Source: Rhizobium sp. RM
GTDB lineage: Bacteria; Pseudomonadota; Alphaproteobacteria; Rhizobiales; Rhizobiaceae
Direction of reading: 5' to 3'
Assembly (NCBI RefSeq): GCF_013390595.1
Contig: NZ_JACAWV010000008.1
Span: 558,001-622,000, forward strand
Length of the DNA: 64,000 nucleotides
The stretch's first letter is position 1; the number at the start of each line of letters is the position of its first letter. A program made the position numbers and the translations under genes. The notes beneath the pieces are model-generated. The model had not been told where the DNA came from, searched no databases, and saw only the letters and a list, made by a program, of their open reading frames with translations. Of the stretch, positions 9,055 to 17,388 are shown piece by piece.

Positions 9055-9828
9055 TCAGATCACAATCACCGTCGTCCCGACATTCACGCGCTCATAGAGA
9101 TCGGTGACATCTTCGTTGCGCATGCGGATGCAGCCGGAGGAATTGTTGCTGCCAATCGTCCACGGCTGGTTGGTTCCGTGAATGCGATAAAGGGTAGAGC
9201 CGAGATACATGGCGCGCGCGCCCATCGGGTTTGCCGGGCCGCCCTCCATGAAGGCTGGCAGGTAATGTCCCTTGGCTGCTTCTCGCGTAATCATCTCTTT
9301 CGGTGGGGTCCAGCTTGGCCATTCGGCCTTGCGGGTCACCTTGTGCGTTCCTGCCCATTCGAATCCGGGTTTACCGACGCCGACACCGTAGCGGCGTGCC
9401 TTGCCGTCGGCCATGACAAGGTAAAGAAAGCGGTTCGGCGTATCGATGACGATTGTGCCGGGCTTTTCATTCGTTTCGTAATTCACGATCTGCGGCAGGA
9501 ACTGCGGTGCAATCTGCGAGCGAACCGGTGCGTTGGGCCGCACGGCGGCTGCCTGCACCCGCGCGGGGCGCTGCGAGGTGACGCCGGAATTCGGGCGCTG
9601 CGGCATCGCGACCTGCTGCTGCCGATAGACCGGCTGTCGGGCGGCCGGCGGACGCGGATAAACAACGGGGCGGACATTGGCGCCACCGAGCTGCGTGACC
9701 CAGGGAGCGGAAAGATCAGGGCTCACAACAACAGGCGGACGCTCCCGATAACGGTCGTTGGCCATGGCGGCAGGGGCTGCGAACGCAGAAAACAGGCTCA
9801 ACGCCATAAAAACGGATTTCATCGTCAT
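9055..9828 (-). CDS. L,D-transpeptidase (YkuD family)
   Basis: 257 residues. A signal peptide (about 1-24, ending APAAMA) is followed by a proline/arginine/glutamine-rich linker (about 30-100) and a YkuD catalytic domain. The active-site motif is HGTNQPWTIGSNNSSGCIRM near residue 225, with the conserved His and Cys. Such enzymes make 3-3 peptidoglycan cross-links or attach proteins to the wall; unipolar-growing rhizobia carry many of them. The start is ATG 9828 (MTMKSV), with ATG 9822 an equal alternative; longer in-frame starts add sequence without a signal peptide. Single gene, transcribed towards the glcF terminator. Confidence 0.85.
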   Translation of the reverse strand: MTMKSVFMALSLFSAFAAPAAMANDRYRERPPVVVSPDLSAPWVTQLGGANVRPVVYPRPPAARQPVYRQQQVAMPQRPNSGVTSQRPARVQAAAVRPNAPVRSQIAPQFLPQIVNYETNEKPGTIVIDTPNRFLYLVMADGKARRYGVGVGKPGFEWAGTHKVTRKAEWPSWTPPKEMITREAAKGHYLPAFMEGGPANPMGARAMYLGSTLYRIHGTNQPWTIGSNNSSGCIRMRNEDVTDLYERVNVGTTVIVI

Positions 9829-10058
9829 CGGGTGGACTCTTTTTACATGACACCGCAAGAAGGGACACGGGAACCATAGGCCCGCATTTGCAGGATAGGT
9901 TCGCACCTTGGGACCAGCGAATGGTAAACACCCATTCATGAAAAGACGCAGTTTTAGCGAAAGCTGTCGTTAGGGTTAGCGCACGGTTTTGAAACATGGT
10001 GAATCAGTGGTAAGTGCCGAGCTGCCAGTCTTTGACTGTAATGGAAGGTAATCGCCGC

Positions 10059-10688
10059 ATGAGCGAAACGGGACTTCAAACGGGTATGGACGGCAAGATC
10101 CGCTGTTCCTGGCAGCAGGGCCTTGAAGACTACAGCCGCTATCACGACGAGGAGTGGGGTTATCCCGTCACGGACGATCGGCGCCTCTTCGAGAAGATAT
10201 GTCTAGAGGGCTTTCAGTCCGGTTTGTCCTGGCTGACGGTCTTGCGCAAGCGGGAGGCGTTTCGCTCTGCTTTTGCAGGCTTCGACTTCGACAAGGTGGC
10301 TGAGTTCGGTGATGCGGACATAGGACGCTGTCTCGCCGACAAAGGCATCATTCGTCATCGCGGCAAGATTGTATCGACAATCAACAACGCCCGTCGTGCC
10401 GTGGATTTGAAGCAGGAATTCGGAACGCTGGCGCGCTATTTCTGGGGTTTCGAACCGGCCGCCGCAGAAAGGCCGCAAAAGCTGGACTATGCCACTCTTC
10501 GGGCCAACCCGATCACGGCAGCATCGACTCGTCTTTCGAAGGACCTGAAGAAGCGCGGCTGGACCTTTGTCGGCCCGACGACGGTTTATGCGTTCATGCA
10601 AGCGATGGGCATGGTCAACGATCATATTGAAGGCTGTCATTGCCGGCAGCCGATCGAGGCGTTGCGACGGGAGTTTACGCGTCCATGA
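10059..10688 (+). CDS. tag: DNA-3-methyladenine glycosylase I
   Basis: 209 residues. It removes 3-methyladenine from alkylated DNA. The family's Zn-snap ligands are visible: Cys in KIRCSW near residue 11, His in YHDEEWG near 24, and the C-terminal His and Cys in DHIEGCHC near 190. Core motifs are GFQSGLSWLTVLRKREAFR and NDRKI-like RHRGKI. The start ATG 10059 has GGAAGG at 10043-10048; an in-frame ATG 10041 and GTG 10014 extend it without recognisable sequence. The stop overlaps the start of the next gene (ATGA). Confidence 0.9.
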   Translation: MSETGLQTGMDGKIRCSWQQGLEDYSRYHDEEWGYPVTDDRRLFEKICLEGFQSGLSWLTVLRKREAFRSAFAGFDFDKVAEFGDADIGRCLADKGIIRHRGKIVSTINNARRAVDLKQEFGTLARYFWGFEPAAAERPQKLDYATLRANPITAASTRLSKDLKKRGWTFVGPTTVYAFMQAMGMVNDHIEGCHCRQPIEALRREFTRP

Positions 10689-11128
10689 AGATATCGGCAG
10701 CTCTTCTGGCTTTTATGATGGTTGTTTCGGCACTGCCGGTTCAATCCTTTGCAGAAAGCCGCAACGTCGACGGTATCTGGCTGGACGATGGTGAGCGATT
10801 GAAGGACGTCGCAATGCCACAGACTGGCCCGTTGACGCTGGACGGGTGGACAAGGCGGGGGCGCGGGGAGGTGTACCGCATCAAGGTCAAAGCCGGACAA
10901 ACGGTCAAGATCGAGCTTGCCTCATCCAGCGAGTTCGTGCTGATGGCGGTCTTCGATTTTTCGACACCGGAAGAGGATGCAATCTTCTTCAGCGATGCGG
11001 AAGGCAAAACAGCGGTTCTGACCCCGAAAACTGACACCGACTGGCTGATCCGCCCGACCCTTATTCTCGGTTCGTCGCGTCGTGGCCTTGGCGCTCATTA
11101 CACATTGACGGTCAGCACGCAAAAATAA
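10685..11128 (+). CDS. Exported protein of unknown function, coupled to tag
   Basis: 147 residues. A clear Sec signal peptide (MKISAALLAFMMVVSALPVQSFA, cleavage near residue 23) precedes a small, probably beta-rich domain: repeated WLDD/GWTRRGRGEVYRIKVKAGQTVKIEL and a C-terminal YTLTVS strand. This layout resembles pre-peptidase C-terminal-like beta-sandwich domains, a weak inference. The start codon overlaps the tag stop, so it is translated from the same message. A hairpin follows at 11157. I do not recognise a named family. Confidence 0.7.
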   Translation: MKISAALLAFMMVVSALPVQSFAESRNVDGIWLDDGERLKDVAMPQTGPLTLDGWTRRGRGEVYRIKVKAGQTVKIELASSSEFVLMAVFDFSTPEEDAIFFSDAEGKTAVLTPKTDTDWLIRPTLILGSSRRGLGAHYTLTVSTQK

Positions 11129-11156
11129 GGCTTTGGCCTTAAGCGTCCAAACAAAA

Positions 11157-11179
11157 ACGGAGCAGTCAGTCCGCTCCGT
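11157..11179 (+). terminator. Hairpin terminator after tag operon
   Basis: ACGGAGC (11157-11163) and GCTCCGT (11173-11179) form a perfect 7-bp stem with a 9-base loop, followed by a pyrimidine-rich stretch. It sits between convergent genes and may act on both. Confidence 0.6.
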
Positions 11180-11203
11180 CTGTCTTCTGTCGGTCCGTGG
11201 TTC

Positions 11204-12247
11204 TCAGGCAGTTTGCGTCAGTGCAATCAAGCCAAGGCTGAGTACGCCAAGCAGCACGAGCGACAGGCTGGCTGCGGCAATGACCCGGCCGCCTGCATGG
11301 CGAAGGCTGCGGATGTCAACCGATAGGCCAAGGGCAGCCATCGACATGATGGTCAACACGTTGGACAGTGTCGCGACCGGGCCGAGCAGAGCCTGTGGAA
11401 TAAGGCCGAATGACCGAGCCATGATCATCAGCACGAAGCAGATGATGAACCACGGAACCATCTGCTGCAGCTTGAGACGTCCTGTACCCGACTGCCCATG
11501 GATGAGCGACAGCGTTGCAATAACCGGACCCAGCATCAGGACGCGGATAAGCTTGACGATCGTGCCCGTCTGCACGGCGACGGTGCCGAGCGGTGCCGTG
11601 GCAGCAAGAACCTGAGGAACCGCGTAGACAGTCAGGCCCGCAAAGATGCCGTACTGGGTGGCATCAAGGCCGAGAAGGCTTGGCAGAAATGGCATCAGCA
11701 ACACGGCGGCAACGCCGAGAACCGCGGTGAAGGCGATGGAGGCTGCAACATCTTCAGGTTTTGCGCCGATGGCTGGTGCCGCCGCCGCGATGGCCGAGTT
11801 GCCACAGATCGAGTTGCCGCAGGCAATCAAAGTCGCCAGCTTAGGTGGCAACCCCAGCATGCGTCCGGCGAAATAGCTGACAACAAGCGAGAGAGCGACA
11901 ATCAATGCGATGCCACCGATCAAAAGGCCGCCTGCGCCTTTCAGGATGGAGAGGCTGAGCGATGCCCCAAGAAGCGCCACCGCAATCTCGAGCAGCGTTT
12001 TTGCGCTGAACTTGATGCCGGCAGATGCGACGGCGGGCAGGGTTATCAAGGAGCGCAATGCCGTGCCGAACAGGATCGCCAGAACCAGATCGCCAAGCCA
12101 GGCATGACCGACCAGACGCGCCTGGAATGTCTCGGCCAGAATTGCAGCACAGCTTACGGCGGCGCACAGGAGAATGCCCGGCAGGAGCGGCGTCAAGCGG
12201 CGGAGAGAAACGTGAAAAGGCTGTGTGGCGGCGCGATGATGTTGCAT
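11204..12247 (-). CDS. YeiH/UPF0324-family membrane protein (putative sulfate exporter)
   Basis: 347 residues with about 10 hydrophobic segments. Family marks are the LRSLITLPAVASAGIKFSAKTLLEIAVALLGA region (about 65-95) and the signature ACGNSICGNSAIAAAAPAIGA near residue 140. Members are often found next to a LysR gene of the YeiE/CysB type and are proposed sulfate or sulfur-compound exporters; transport is inferred for the family rather than shown here. It is divergent from the LysR gene at 12329 with 81 bp between, which holds a perfect LysR palindrome. Confidence 0.8.
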   Translation of the reverse strand: MQHHRAATQPFHVSLRRLTPLLPGILLCAAVSCAAILAETFQARLVGHAWLGDLVLAILFGTALRSLITLPAVASAGIKFSAKTLLEIAVALLGASLSLSILKGAGGLLIGGIALIVALSLVVSYFAGRMLGLPPKLATLIACGNSICGNSAIAAAAPAIGAKPEDVAASIAFTAVLGVAAVLLMPFLPSLLGLDATQYGIFAGLTVYAVPQVLAATAPLGTVAVQTGTIVKLIRVLMLGPVIATLSLIHGQSGTGRLKLQQMVPWFIICFVLMIMARSFGLIPQALLGPVATLSNVLTIMSMAALGLSVDIRSLRHAGGRVIAAASLSLVLLGVLSLGLIALTQTA

Positions 12248-12304
12248 GAGGCGACAATGCCGGATGGTGCTGTTTTATTCTATCAAATAATATGGCATAA
12301 ATCG

Positions 12305-12319
12305 TTCGATTAAATCGAA
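12305..12319. promoter_or_regulatory. LysR-type operator between yeiH-like gene and its regulator
   Basis: TTCGATT (12305-12311), one central base, AATCGAA (12313-12319): a perfect palindrome that contains the T-N11-A pattern of LysR recognition sites. It ends 9 bp before the LysR start codon and lies in the divergent promoter region, so it fits autoregulation plus control of the exporter. Confidence 0.65.
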
Positions 12320-12328
12320 TGAAGAACC

Positions 12329-13246
12329 ATGACCTTTGAGCAGTTGAGAATATTTGTCGCGGTTGCCGAGCGCGAGCACCTCACGAGAGCGGCAGAAGCC
12401 ATCGGGCTCACCGCCTCCGCCGTCAGCTCCGCGATCAAGAATCTCGAGGCATTTTACAATGTGGAGCTGTTTCACCGGGTCGGGCGCAACATCGAATTGA
12501 CCGAAAGCGGCCGGGTCTTTTTGGGCGAAGCGAAGGCGACGCTGGCCCGCGTTCGAAATGCCGAACTTATTTTGTCCGAGATGGGCGGTTTGACGCGTGG
12601 CGAAATCACCATCTGCGCCAGCCAGACAATTGCCAGCTATTGGCTGCCACCCATCCTGATGCAATTCAAGAAGCTCTATCCCGGTGTCACGTTGAAGCTC
12701 GATATCGGCAACACGAAAACGGTAACACAGGCGGTCCTAGAAGGTCTGGCAGAGGTTGGGTTTATTGAGGGCGTGATCGATGAGCCTGCCTTGCATGTCC
12801 AGCCCGTGGTTGCCGACAAGCTTTTGGTCGTGACCGGCTCTGCCCATCCCTTTGCCGATGGTCGCCACCTGACGGCGCTTGATATGCTTTACGGTACGGC
12901 TTGGGTGCTGCGCGAACAGGGGTCGGGAACCCGTTCAGCGTTTGAGTCCGCCGTGCGGCAGATGGGGGTCGATCCGGAGGATCTGACTGTCATGCTGGAA
13001 CTGCCGTCCAACGAAGCGGTCGTGACAGCCGCACGTGCCGGTGGCGCTGCGACGGCCGTTTCCGCATCCGTCGCCTCGCTGTTCCTGCGACAGGGCATGC
13101 TTGCGCGCGCGGGTATCGATCTGCCGGCTCGCAACTTCGCGCTTTTACGTCACAAGGAACGGCATACCAGCCGTGCCGCCATGGAACTTGAGCGACTAAG
13201 CCGTGCTGCTTCGGAGGATTACAAGACGGGTCTTGCCGGTCTTTGA
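12329..13246 (+). CDS. LysR-family regulator (YeiE/CysB-like)
   Basis: 305 residues. The DNA-binding domain EREHLTRAAEAIGLTASAVSSAIKNLE (about 12-40) is followed by a substrate domain with GEITICASQTIASYWLP near 92, typical of the YeiE/CbbR/CysL group. Divergent pairing with a YeiH-family exporter is a common arrangement, so it most likely controls that gene. A strong terminator follows its stop. Confidence 0.85.
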   Translation: MTFEQLRIFVAVAEREHLTRAAEAIGLTASAVSSAIKNLEAFYNVELFHRVGRNIELTESGRVFLGEAKATLARVRNAELILSEMGGLTRGEITICASQTIASYWLPPILMQFKKLYPGVTLKLDIGNTKTVTQAVLEGLAEVGFIEGVIDEPALHVQPVVADKLLVVTGSAHPFADGRHLTALDMLYGTAWVLREQGSGTRSAFESAVRQMGVDPEDLTVMLELPSNEAVVTAARAGGAATAVSASVASLFLRQGMLARAGIDLPARNFALLRHKERHTSRAAMELERLSRAASEDYKTGLAGL

Positions 13247-13255
13247 GGCAAATGA

Positions 13256-13284
13256 GGGAGCGCCGTCACCGGCGCTCCCGTTTT
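13256..13284 (+). terminator. Rho-independent terminator after LysR gene
   Basis: GGGAGCGCCG (13256-13265), 4-base loop, CGGCGCTCCC (13270-13279), then GTTTT. A 10-bp GC-rich stem with a T-tract. Confidence 0.85.
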
Positions 13285-13288
13285 GAGC

Positions 13289-13666
13289 TTAATGGCCTTT
13301 GGACTTGAGCCAGGCTTTCATCATGGCGATTTCGCCTTCCTGCGCCTTGATGACCTCTTCCGCCAGTTTGCGGATTTCAGGGTCCTTGCCGTATTGCAAT
13401 TGAACCTTGGCCATATCGATTGCACCCTGATGATGCGGGATCATGCCTCGCACGAAATCCACATCGGCGTTACCGGTGTAGTCCATGGACATATCGCCGT
13501 GCATCTTCTTGCTGGCTTCCATGAAAGCCTTGGTCGATCCGGTTTCTGTTGCTGCACCCTTCGACATGTCGTGTCCGGCATGACCGCTCGCATCCTGTGC
13601 GAGCAGGGGCATAGCGGTTGCTGCTACGGCAAAGGCGGCGCCGATGACTGTAAGTTTGATGGACAT
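13289..13666 (-). CDS. DUF305 family periplasmic protein
   Basis: 125 residues. A signal peptide (about 1-23, AMPLLAQ) is followed by a Met/His-rich segment ([10 protein letters not shown]) and the DUF305 core, with [16 protein letters not shown] near residue 75 and a helical end. DUF305 proteins are ferritin-like helical bundles often found with copper-resistance genes. It lies 60 bp downstream of the DUF2946-like gene on the same strand, which supports a metal-related pair. Confidence 0.8.
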   Translation of the reverse strand: MSIKLTVIGAAFAVAATAMPLLAQDASGHAGHDMSKGAATETGSTKAFMEASKKMHGDMSMDYTGNADVDFVRGMIPHHQGAIDMAKVQLQYGKDPEIRKLAEEVIKAQEGEIAMMKAWLKSKGH

Positions 13667-13726
13667 GAGGTATCCTTTCCGTGTCTCACGGAGTGTTTCG
13701 ATAAGATTGAAGAAAAAACCGAAACG

Positions 13727-14101
13727 TCAGACGCGGGGCGGCGGAAGCGGCGGTGCGGGAACATTGCCAACGAAGGCGGTTCCAAGATCGGGATGCGGAT
13801 AAGCGTAGAGCATTTTGCTCGCTTCGGCGAAGTCCACCTGCGGAATCACCACAACGCAGGCCGCGCAAAAGGCTGCATGGCCTATATTGCCGCGATGTGG
13901 GCAGGGATCGCCAATACTCACATGCTGTTGCAGCGCAGGTTTAACCGCGACGGGTTCATGGTGGCCGTGTCCATTCTTCTCCATCATCGATCCATGCGCT
14001 GTCTGTCCCATGGCAGGCAACACGCCCATAGATGCCTGCGCCGGCATGTAGGCGTAGAGCAGGCAGGAAAGAAGCATCAATGTGCGGATCAACAAACGCA
14101 T
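13727..14101 (-). CDS. DUF2946-like small exported protein, probably metal-related
   Basis: 124 residues from ATG 14101 (MRLLIRTLMLLS, signal peptide ending near PAQA); a TTG at 14137 is a possible longer start. The mature part is rich in His and Met (GHGHHEPVAV) and has a cysteine cluster (DPCPHRGNIGHAAFCAACVV) like that of DUF2946 proteins, then a proline-rich tail APPLPPP. The composition and the adjacent DUF305 gene suggest a role in copper or other metal handling; that is inference. No known operator was seen. Confidence 0.6.
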   Translation of the reverse strand: MRLLIRTLMLLSCLLYAYMPAQASMGVLPAMGQTAHGSMMEKNGHGHHEPVAVKPALQQHVSIGDPCPHRGNIGHAAFCAACVVVIPQVDFAEASKMLYAYPHPDLGTAFVGNVPAPPLPPPRV

Positions 14102-14143
14102 GAGGACGAGTTTACAACCGCGATTGTGAAATAACAAAGGCGA

Positions 14144-14908
14144 TCACGTCAGTTCTTTCGCTATGACGTGGTGAACGATGCGATAATCCTGGCTTTCTTC
14201 GCCGAAAGGCGCAAGCGACCAATCCCACGTGGCTGCCGGATTGGCAATTGCAACGCCGTGCAGCAGGTCATCCTGTTGCTGGACCGTTCCGTCCTTGCCT
14301 ATCACCTCAAAGGCGGTATCGGTCAGAAGGCAGGTCTTGCAGGGAAGGCCTGAAAGTGCGTCGAGATGTGTTTCTACGAGCCTTGGCAGCAAGTTCTCAG
14401 GGACGTTTGCCGGGTTTTCGCGCTCCAGCCTGTTGCGGGCGCCGGTCGCGATCTGAGAAAGCAGATTGGCAGATACGACCAGGTCGAGATAAGGCACGCG
14501 TCTTATAAATTCGAGCGGCTCCGCTGTTCGACCGGCCAGGATCTCGTCGTAACCCGAGAGATCGCGGTTCGAAATGCGAACGTTTTTCTTGGCATTGGCC
14601 CGCATCTTGAACTGAACACTGGCAAGATGCACCAGATCGACAAGCACAACGGTATCGAACATTGCGACCAGTGGTTTGTAGGGTACATCCCGCAGCAAGC
14701 CTGAGCCGAGAACGACGGCGGTTCGTCGCTGTTTCAGTTTTCGCGCCGAGTGCAGGATGAATTGCTGGCTGTTTCGTTCATGCTCGGCCCAGTCCGAAGC
14801 GCAACGATTGGCTCGCGACCAGAGGTTCACGGAGTATCGCACATAGGGCCGAAAAGCCTTCGGTGTCATCGCACGGGTTGCGGCATACTGGAGGGCTTCG
14901 AGAATCAT
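14144..14908 (-). CDS. Uncharacterised conserved protein with Rossmann-like segment
   Basis: 254 residues. No signal peptide. The segment TAVVLGSGLLRDVPYKPL (about 63-80) followed by FDTVVLVDLVHLASVQFK has the glycine-rich loop and acidic strand end of a Rossmann or methyltransferase-like fold, and LDLVVSANLLSQIATGARNRL near 145 resembles the strand-4 region of SAM-dependent methyltransferases. The exact function is not recognisable. The start ATG is at 14908. It is on the same strand as the DUF2946-like and DUF305 genes, 42 bp ahead of them. Confidence 0.65.
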   Translation of the reverse strand: MILEALQYAATRAMTPKAFRPYVRYSVNLWSRANRCASDWAEHERNSQQFILHSARKLKQRRTAVVLGSGLLRDVPYKPLVAMFDTVVLVDLVHLASVQFKMRANAKKNVRISNRDLSGYDEILAGRTAEPLEFIRRVPYLDLVVSANLLSQIATGARNRLERENPANVPENLLPRLVETHLDALSGLPCKTCLLTDTAFEVIGKDGTVQQQDDLLHGVAIANPAATWDWSLAPFGEESQDYRIVHHVIAKELT

Positions 14909-14956
14909 GATGCCTTTATCGTGATTTTGCAGGCGGACGGAGGGGGCATGTCGAGA

Positions 14957-14983
14957 ATACCGCGCTCAAGCGGAGCGCGGTAT
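14957..14983 (-). terminator. Hairpin after DUF2798 gene
   Basis: ATACCGCGCT (14957-14966) and AGCGCGGTAT (14974-14983) form a perfect 10-bp stem with a 7-base loop, ending 4 bases past the DUF2798 stop on the minus strand. No T-run, so termination strength is uncertain. Confidence 0.55.
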
Positions 14984-14987
14984 CGCA

Positions 14988-15233
14988 TCAGGCGCGATAA
15001 GGGGCAACAAGGAACCCGACGATCCTGCGCACCAGCGGCAAGACAAGAAGAAGCGTCGGGAACGCAACCACCCAGGAAAGCCCCCATGCGGACATCCATT
15101 CCCGAACTGAAAAATCGCTAAAGCCGACAGCCTTGAAGGTGGCGATCAGCGAGACAATGAAGGTCATGATGATGGACAAGATCAATGGCGTCAGGATCGC
15201 GGCATATTTTGCGGGCAAGCGTGACAGTTTCAT
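14988..15233 (-). CDS. DUF2798 family membrane protein
   Basis: 81 residues with two transmembrane helices (about 10-33 and 48-70): the PAKYAAILTPLILSIIMTFI start and the WVVAFPTLLLVLPLVRRIV end are typical of DUF2798. Function unknown. It is divergent from hisS with about 240 bp between. Confidence 0.8.
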   Translation of the reverse strand: MKLSRLPAKYAAILTPLILSIIMTFIVSLIATFKAVGFSDFSVREWMSAWGLSWVVAFPTLLLVLPLVRRIVGFLVAPYRA

Positions 15234-15329
15234 AAAAGCTTCGCTTTCTGGAAAATCGTCTTCATGGACAGCACCTTTGTCAGCGCCCTCCGGACAGACG
15301 AAGGGTTAGGTGCGTTGCTTGACGTCAGA

Positions 15330-15361
15330 CGCTTACGGTTGCGAGACGCAACGGATAAGCG
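15330..15361 (+). other. Stem-loop in hisS upstream region
   Basis: CGCTTA...GTTGCG pairs with CGCAAC...TAAGCG around an AGA loop, with a small internal loop: two 6-bp helices, about 115 bases upstream of the hisS start. It could be leader RNA structure or a terminator for an unseen short transcript; nothing else supports a specific role. Confidence 0.35.
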
Positions 15362-15475
15362 ACTAACAGATGGTCTGGTGGTTCGCAAGCGCGAAGGCTG
15401 CCTTTGCGGCTTGCCGCACAGGGCTTCATCCTCTAAGACACCGGCATAATTTCAGGAAAATATCGGACCGGCATC

Positions 15476-16999
15476 ATGAGCGAAAAAGCAAAAAAGCCTC
15501 AGAAACTGAAAGCCCGCCTGCCGCGCGGCTTCGTGGATCGTTCGGCTGCCGATATCCATGCCACCAATGAGATGATCGAAAAAATCCGTAAGGTTTACGA
15601 ACTGTACGGTTTCGATCCGGTGGAAACACCGCTGTTTGAATACACTGACGCGCTTGGCAAGTTTCTGCCCGATAGTGATCGCCCGAATGAAGGCGTGTTC
15701 TCTCTGCAGGACGATGATGAGCAGTGGATGAGCCTGCGTTACGATCTGACGGCCCCGCTTGCCCGTCACGTCGCCGAAAACTTCAACGAGATTCAGCTTC
15801 CCTATCGCACCTATCGTGCCGGTTACGTTTTCCGCAACGAAAAGCCGGGCCCCGGCCGCTTCCGCCAGTTCATGCAGTTCGATGCCGATACGGTCGGTGC
15901 GGCTGGCGTGCAGGCAGATGCCGAAATGTGCATGATGATGGCGGATACGCTGGAAGCGCTTGGTATCAAGCGCGGCGATTACGTTATTCGCGTCAACAAT
16001 CGCAAAGTTCTGGATGGTGTCATGGAGGCCATTGGTCTCGGTGGCGATGAAAACGCTGTGCGCCGCCTCAATGTCCTGCGCGCCATCGACAAGCTCGACA
16101 AGTTTGGTCCCGAAGGCGTTCGTCTGCTGCTTGGTCCGGGTCGTAAAGACGAGTCCGGAGATTTTACCAAGGGCGCGGGTCTCGGCGATGAGCAGATCGA
16201 AAAGGTTCTGTTTTTTGTAGGTATCAAGGACTATGCAGTAAGCGCCGACGATCTCGCCAAGCTGGTTGCCGGTACGTCCAAGGGTGAAGAGGGCGTTGCG
16301 GAACTGAACATCATTGGCGCACTGGTATCAGGCGCCGGTTACGATGCAACGCGCATCAAGATCGATCCGTCCGTTGTCCGTGGTCTCGAATATTACACCG
16401 GCCCTGTCTACGAGGCTGAACTGACATTCGATGTCACCAATGAAAAAGGCGAAAAGGTCGTATTCGGCTCCGTCGGTGGTGGTGGCCGTTACGATGGCCT
16501 CGTTTCCCGCTTCATGGGTCAGCCCGTTCCCGCAACTGGTTTCTCCATCGGTGTGTCGCGTTTGATGACCGCTCTGAAGAACCTCGGAAAGCTCGGTGAG
16601 GCAAAGCCGCTCGCTCCGGTTCTCATTACCGTCATGGATGGTGACGTGGAAAGCATGGGACGTTACCAGCGCTTCACGCAGGCGCTGCGTGCCGAAGGTA
16701 TCCGTGCCGAAATGTACCAGGGCAACTGGAAGAAGTTTGGCAATCAGCTGAAATATGCAGATCGTCTCGGGTCGCCAATTGCCATCATCCAGGGCGGCGA
16801 CGAGCGTGCCGAAGGTGTGGTTCAGATCAAGGATCTGATCGAAGGCAAGCGGCTTTCCGGCGAGATCGAGGACAATGCCACATGGCGTGAGGCGCGTGTG
16901 GCGCAGATTACGGTGTCGGAAGCCGATCTGGTTGCGAAGGTTCGCGAAATTCTGGCGCATCAGGCAGAGGACGTTCGTCGCGCCGCCGAAGGGCAGTAA
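15476..16999 (+). CDS. hisS: Histidine-tRNA ligase
   Basis: 507 residues, class II aminoacyl-tRNA synthetase that charges tRNA-His. Motif 1 lies near residue 20 ([12 protein letters not shown]) and motif 2 region [18 protein letters not shown] near 120. The histidine-specific motifs are [13 protein letters not shown] near 305 and [15 protein letters not shown] near 335, with motif 3 GFSIGVSRL near 360. The C-terminal anticodon-binding domain starts near 380. It is followed by a VOC gene and then hisZ-hisG, a common alphaproteobacterial neighbourhood. Confidence 0.95.
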   Translation: MSEKAKKPQKLKARLPRGFVDRSAADIHATNEMIEKIRKVYELYGFDPVETPLFEYTDALGKFLPDSDRPNEGVFSLQDDDEQWMSLRYDLTAPLARHVAENFNEIQLPYRTYRAGYVFRNEKPGPGRFRQFMQFDADTVGAAGVQADAEMCMMMADTLEALGIKRGDYVIRVNNRKVLDGVMEAIGLGGDENAVRRLNVLRAIDKLDKFGPEGVRLLLGPGRKDESGDFTKGAGLGDEQIEKVLFFVGIKDYAVSADDLAKLVAGTSKGEEGVAELNIIGALVSGAGYDATRIKIDPSVVRGLEYYTGPVYEAELTFDVTNEKGEKVVFGSVGGGGRYDGLVSRFMGQPVPATGFSIGVSRLMTALKNLGKLGEAKPLAPVLITVMDGDVESMGRYQRFTQALRAEGIRAEMYQGNWKKFGNQLKYADRLGSPIAIIQGGDERAEGVVQIKDLIEGKRLSGEIEDNATWREARVAQITVSEADLVAKVREILAHQAEDVRRAAEGQ

Positions 17000-17003
17000 T
17001 GGC

Positions 17004-17372
17004 ATGGCTATACTCGCGCTCGATCACGTTCAACTGGCGATGCCGGCGGGCCGGGAACAAGAGGCGCGAGCCTTCTATGCCGGTCTGCTCGGACTTGCCG
17101 AGCAGACGAAACCAGCCAATCTGGTGAGACGAGGCGGTTGCTGGTTTGCCCTCGGGGCGGTGAAGGTTCACCTTGGCGTCGTGCAGGATTTCGTTTCGGC
17201 GGGTAAGGCCCATCCCGCCTTTATCGTCGATGATCTGACGAAACTTCGAAAAACACTTGAAACCGCAGGCTGCCATGTGGTTGAGGATGAGCCGTTGGAA
17301 GGGTATCACCGGTTCTATGTCCATGACCCCTTCGGTAACCGCATCGAAATGATGCAGCCGCTCGCACCGTGA
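17004..17372 (+). CDS. VOC (glyoxalase/bleomycin-resistance) family protein
   Basis: 122 residues from ATG 17004, just after the hisS stop. One vicinal-oxygen-chelate domain: LDHVQLAMPAGREQEARAFYAGLLGL at the start and HDPFGNRIEMMQP at the end, with metal-type His and Glu residues. The substrate is unknown. Its position between hisS and hisZ suggests co-transcription, not a role in histidine synthesis. Confidence 0.8.
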   Translation: MAILALDHVQLAMPAGREQEARAFYAGLLGLAEQTKPANLVRRGGCWFALGAVKVHLGVVQDFVSAGKAHPAFIVDDLTKLRKTLETAGCHVVEDEPLEGYHRFYVHDPFGNRIEMMQPLAP

Positions 17373-17388
17373 CGAAAAGTACCGTTTC

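Noticed and set aside
11133..11615. Plus-strand frame of 160 codons over the end of the YeiH-like gene
   Set aside because: Antisense to a conserved membrane protein and starts inside a terminator hairpin.
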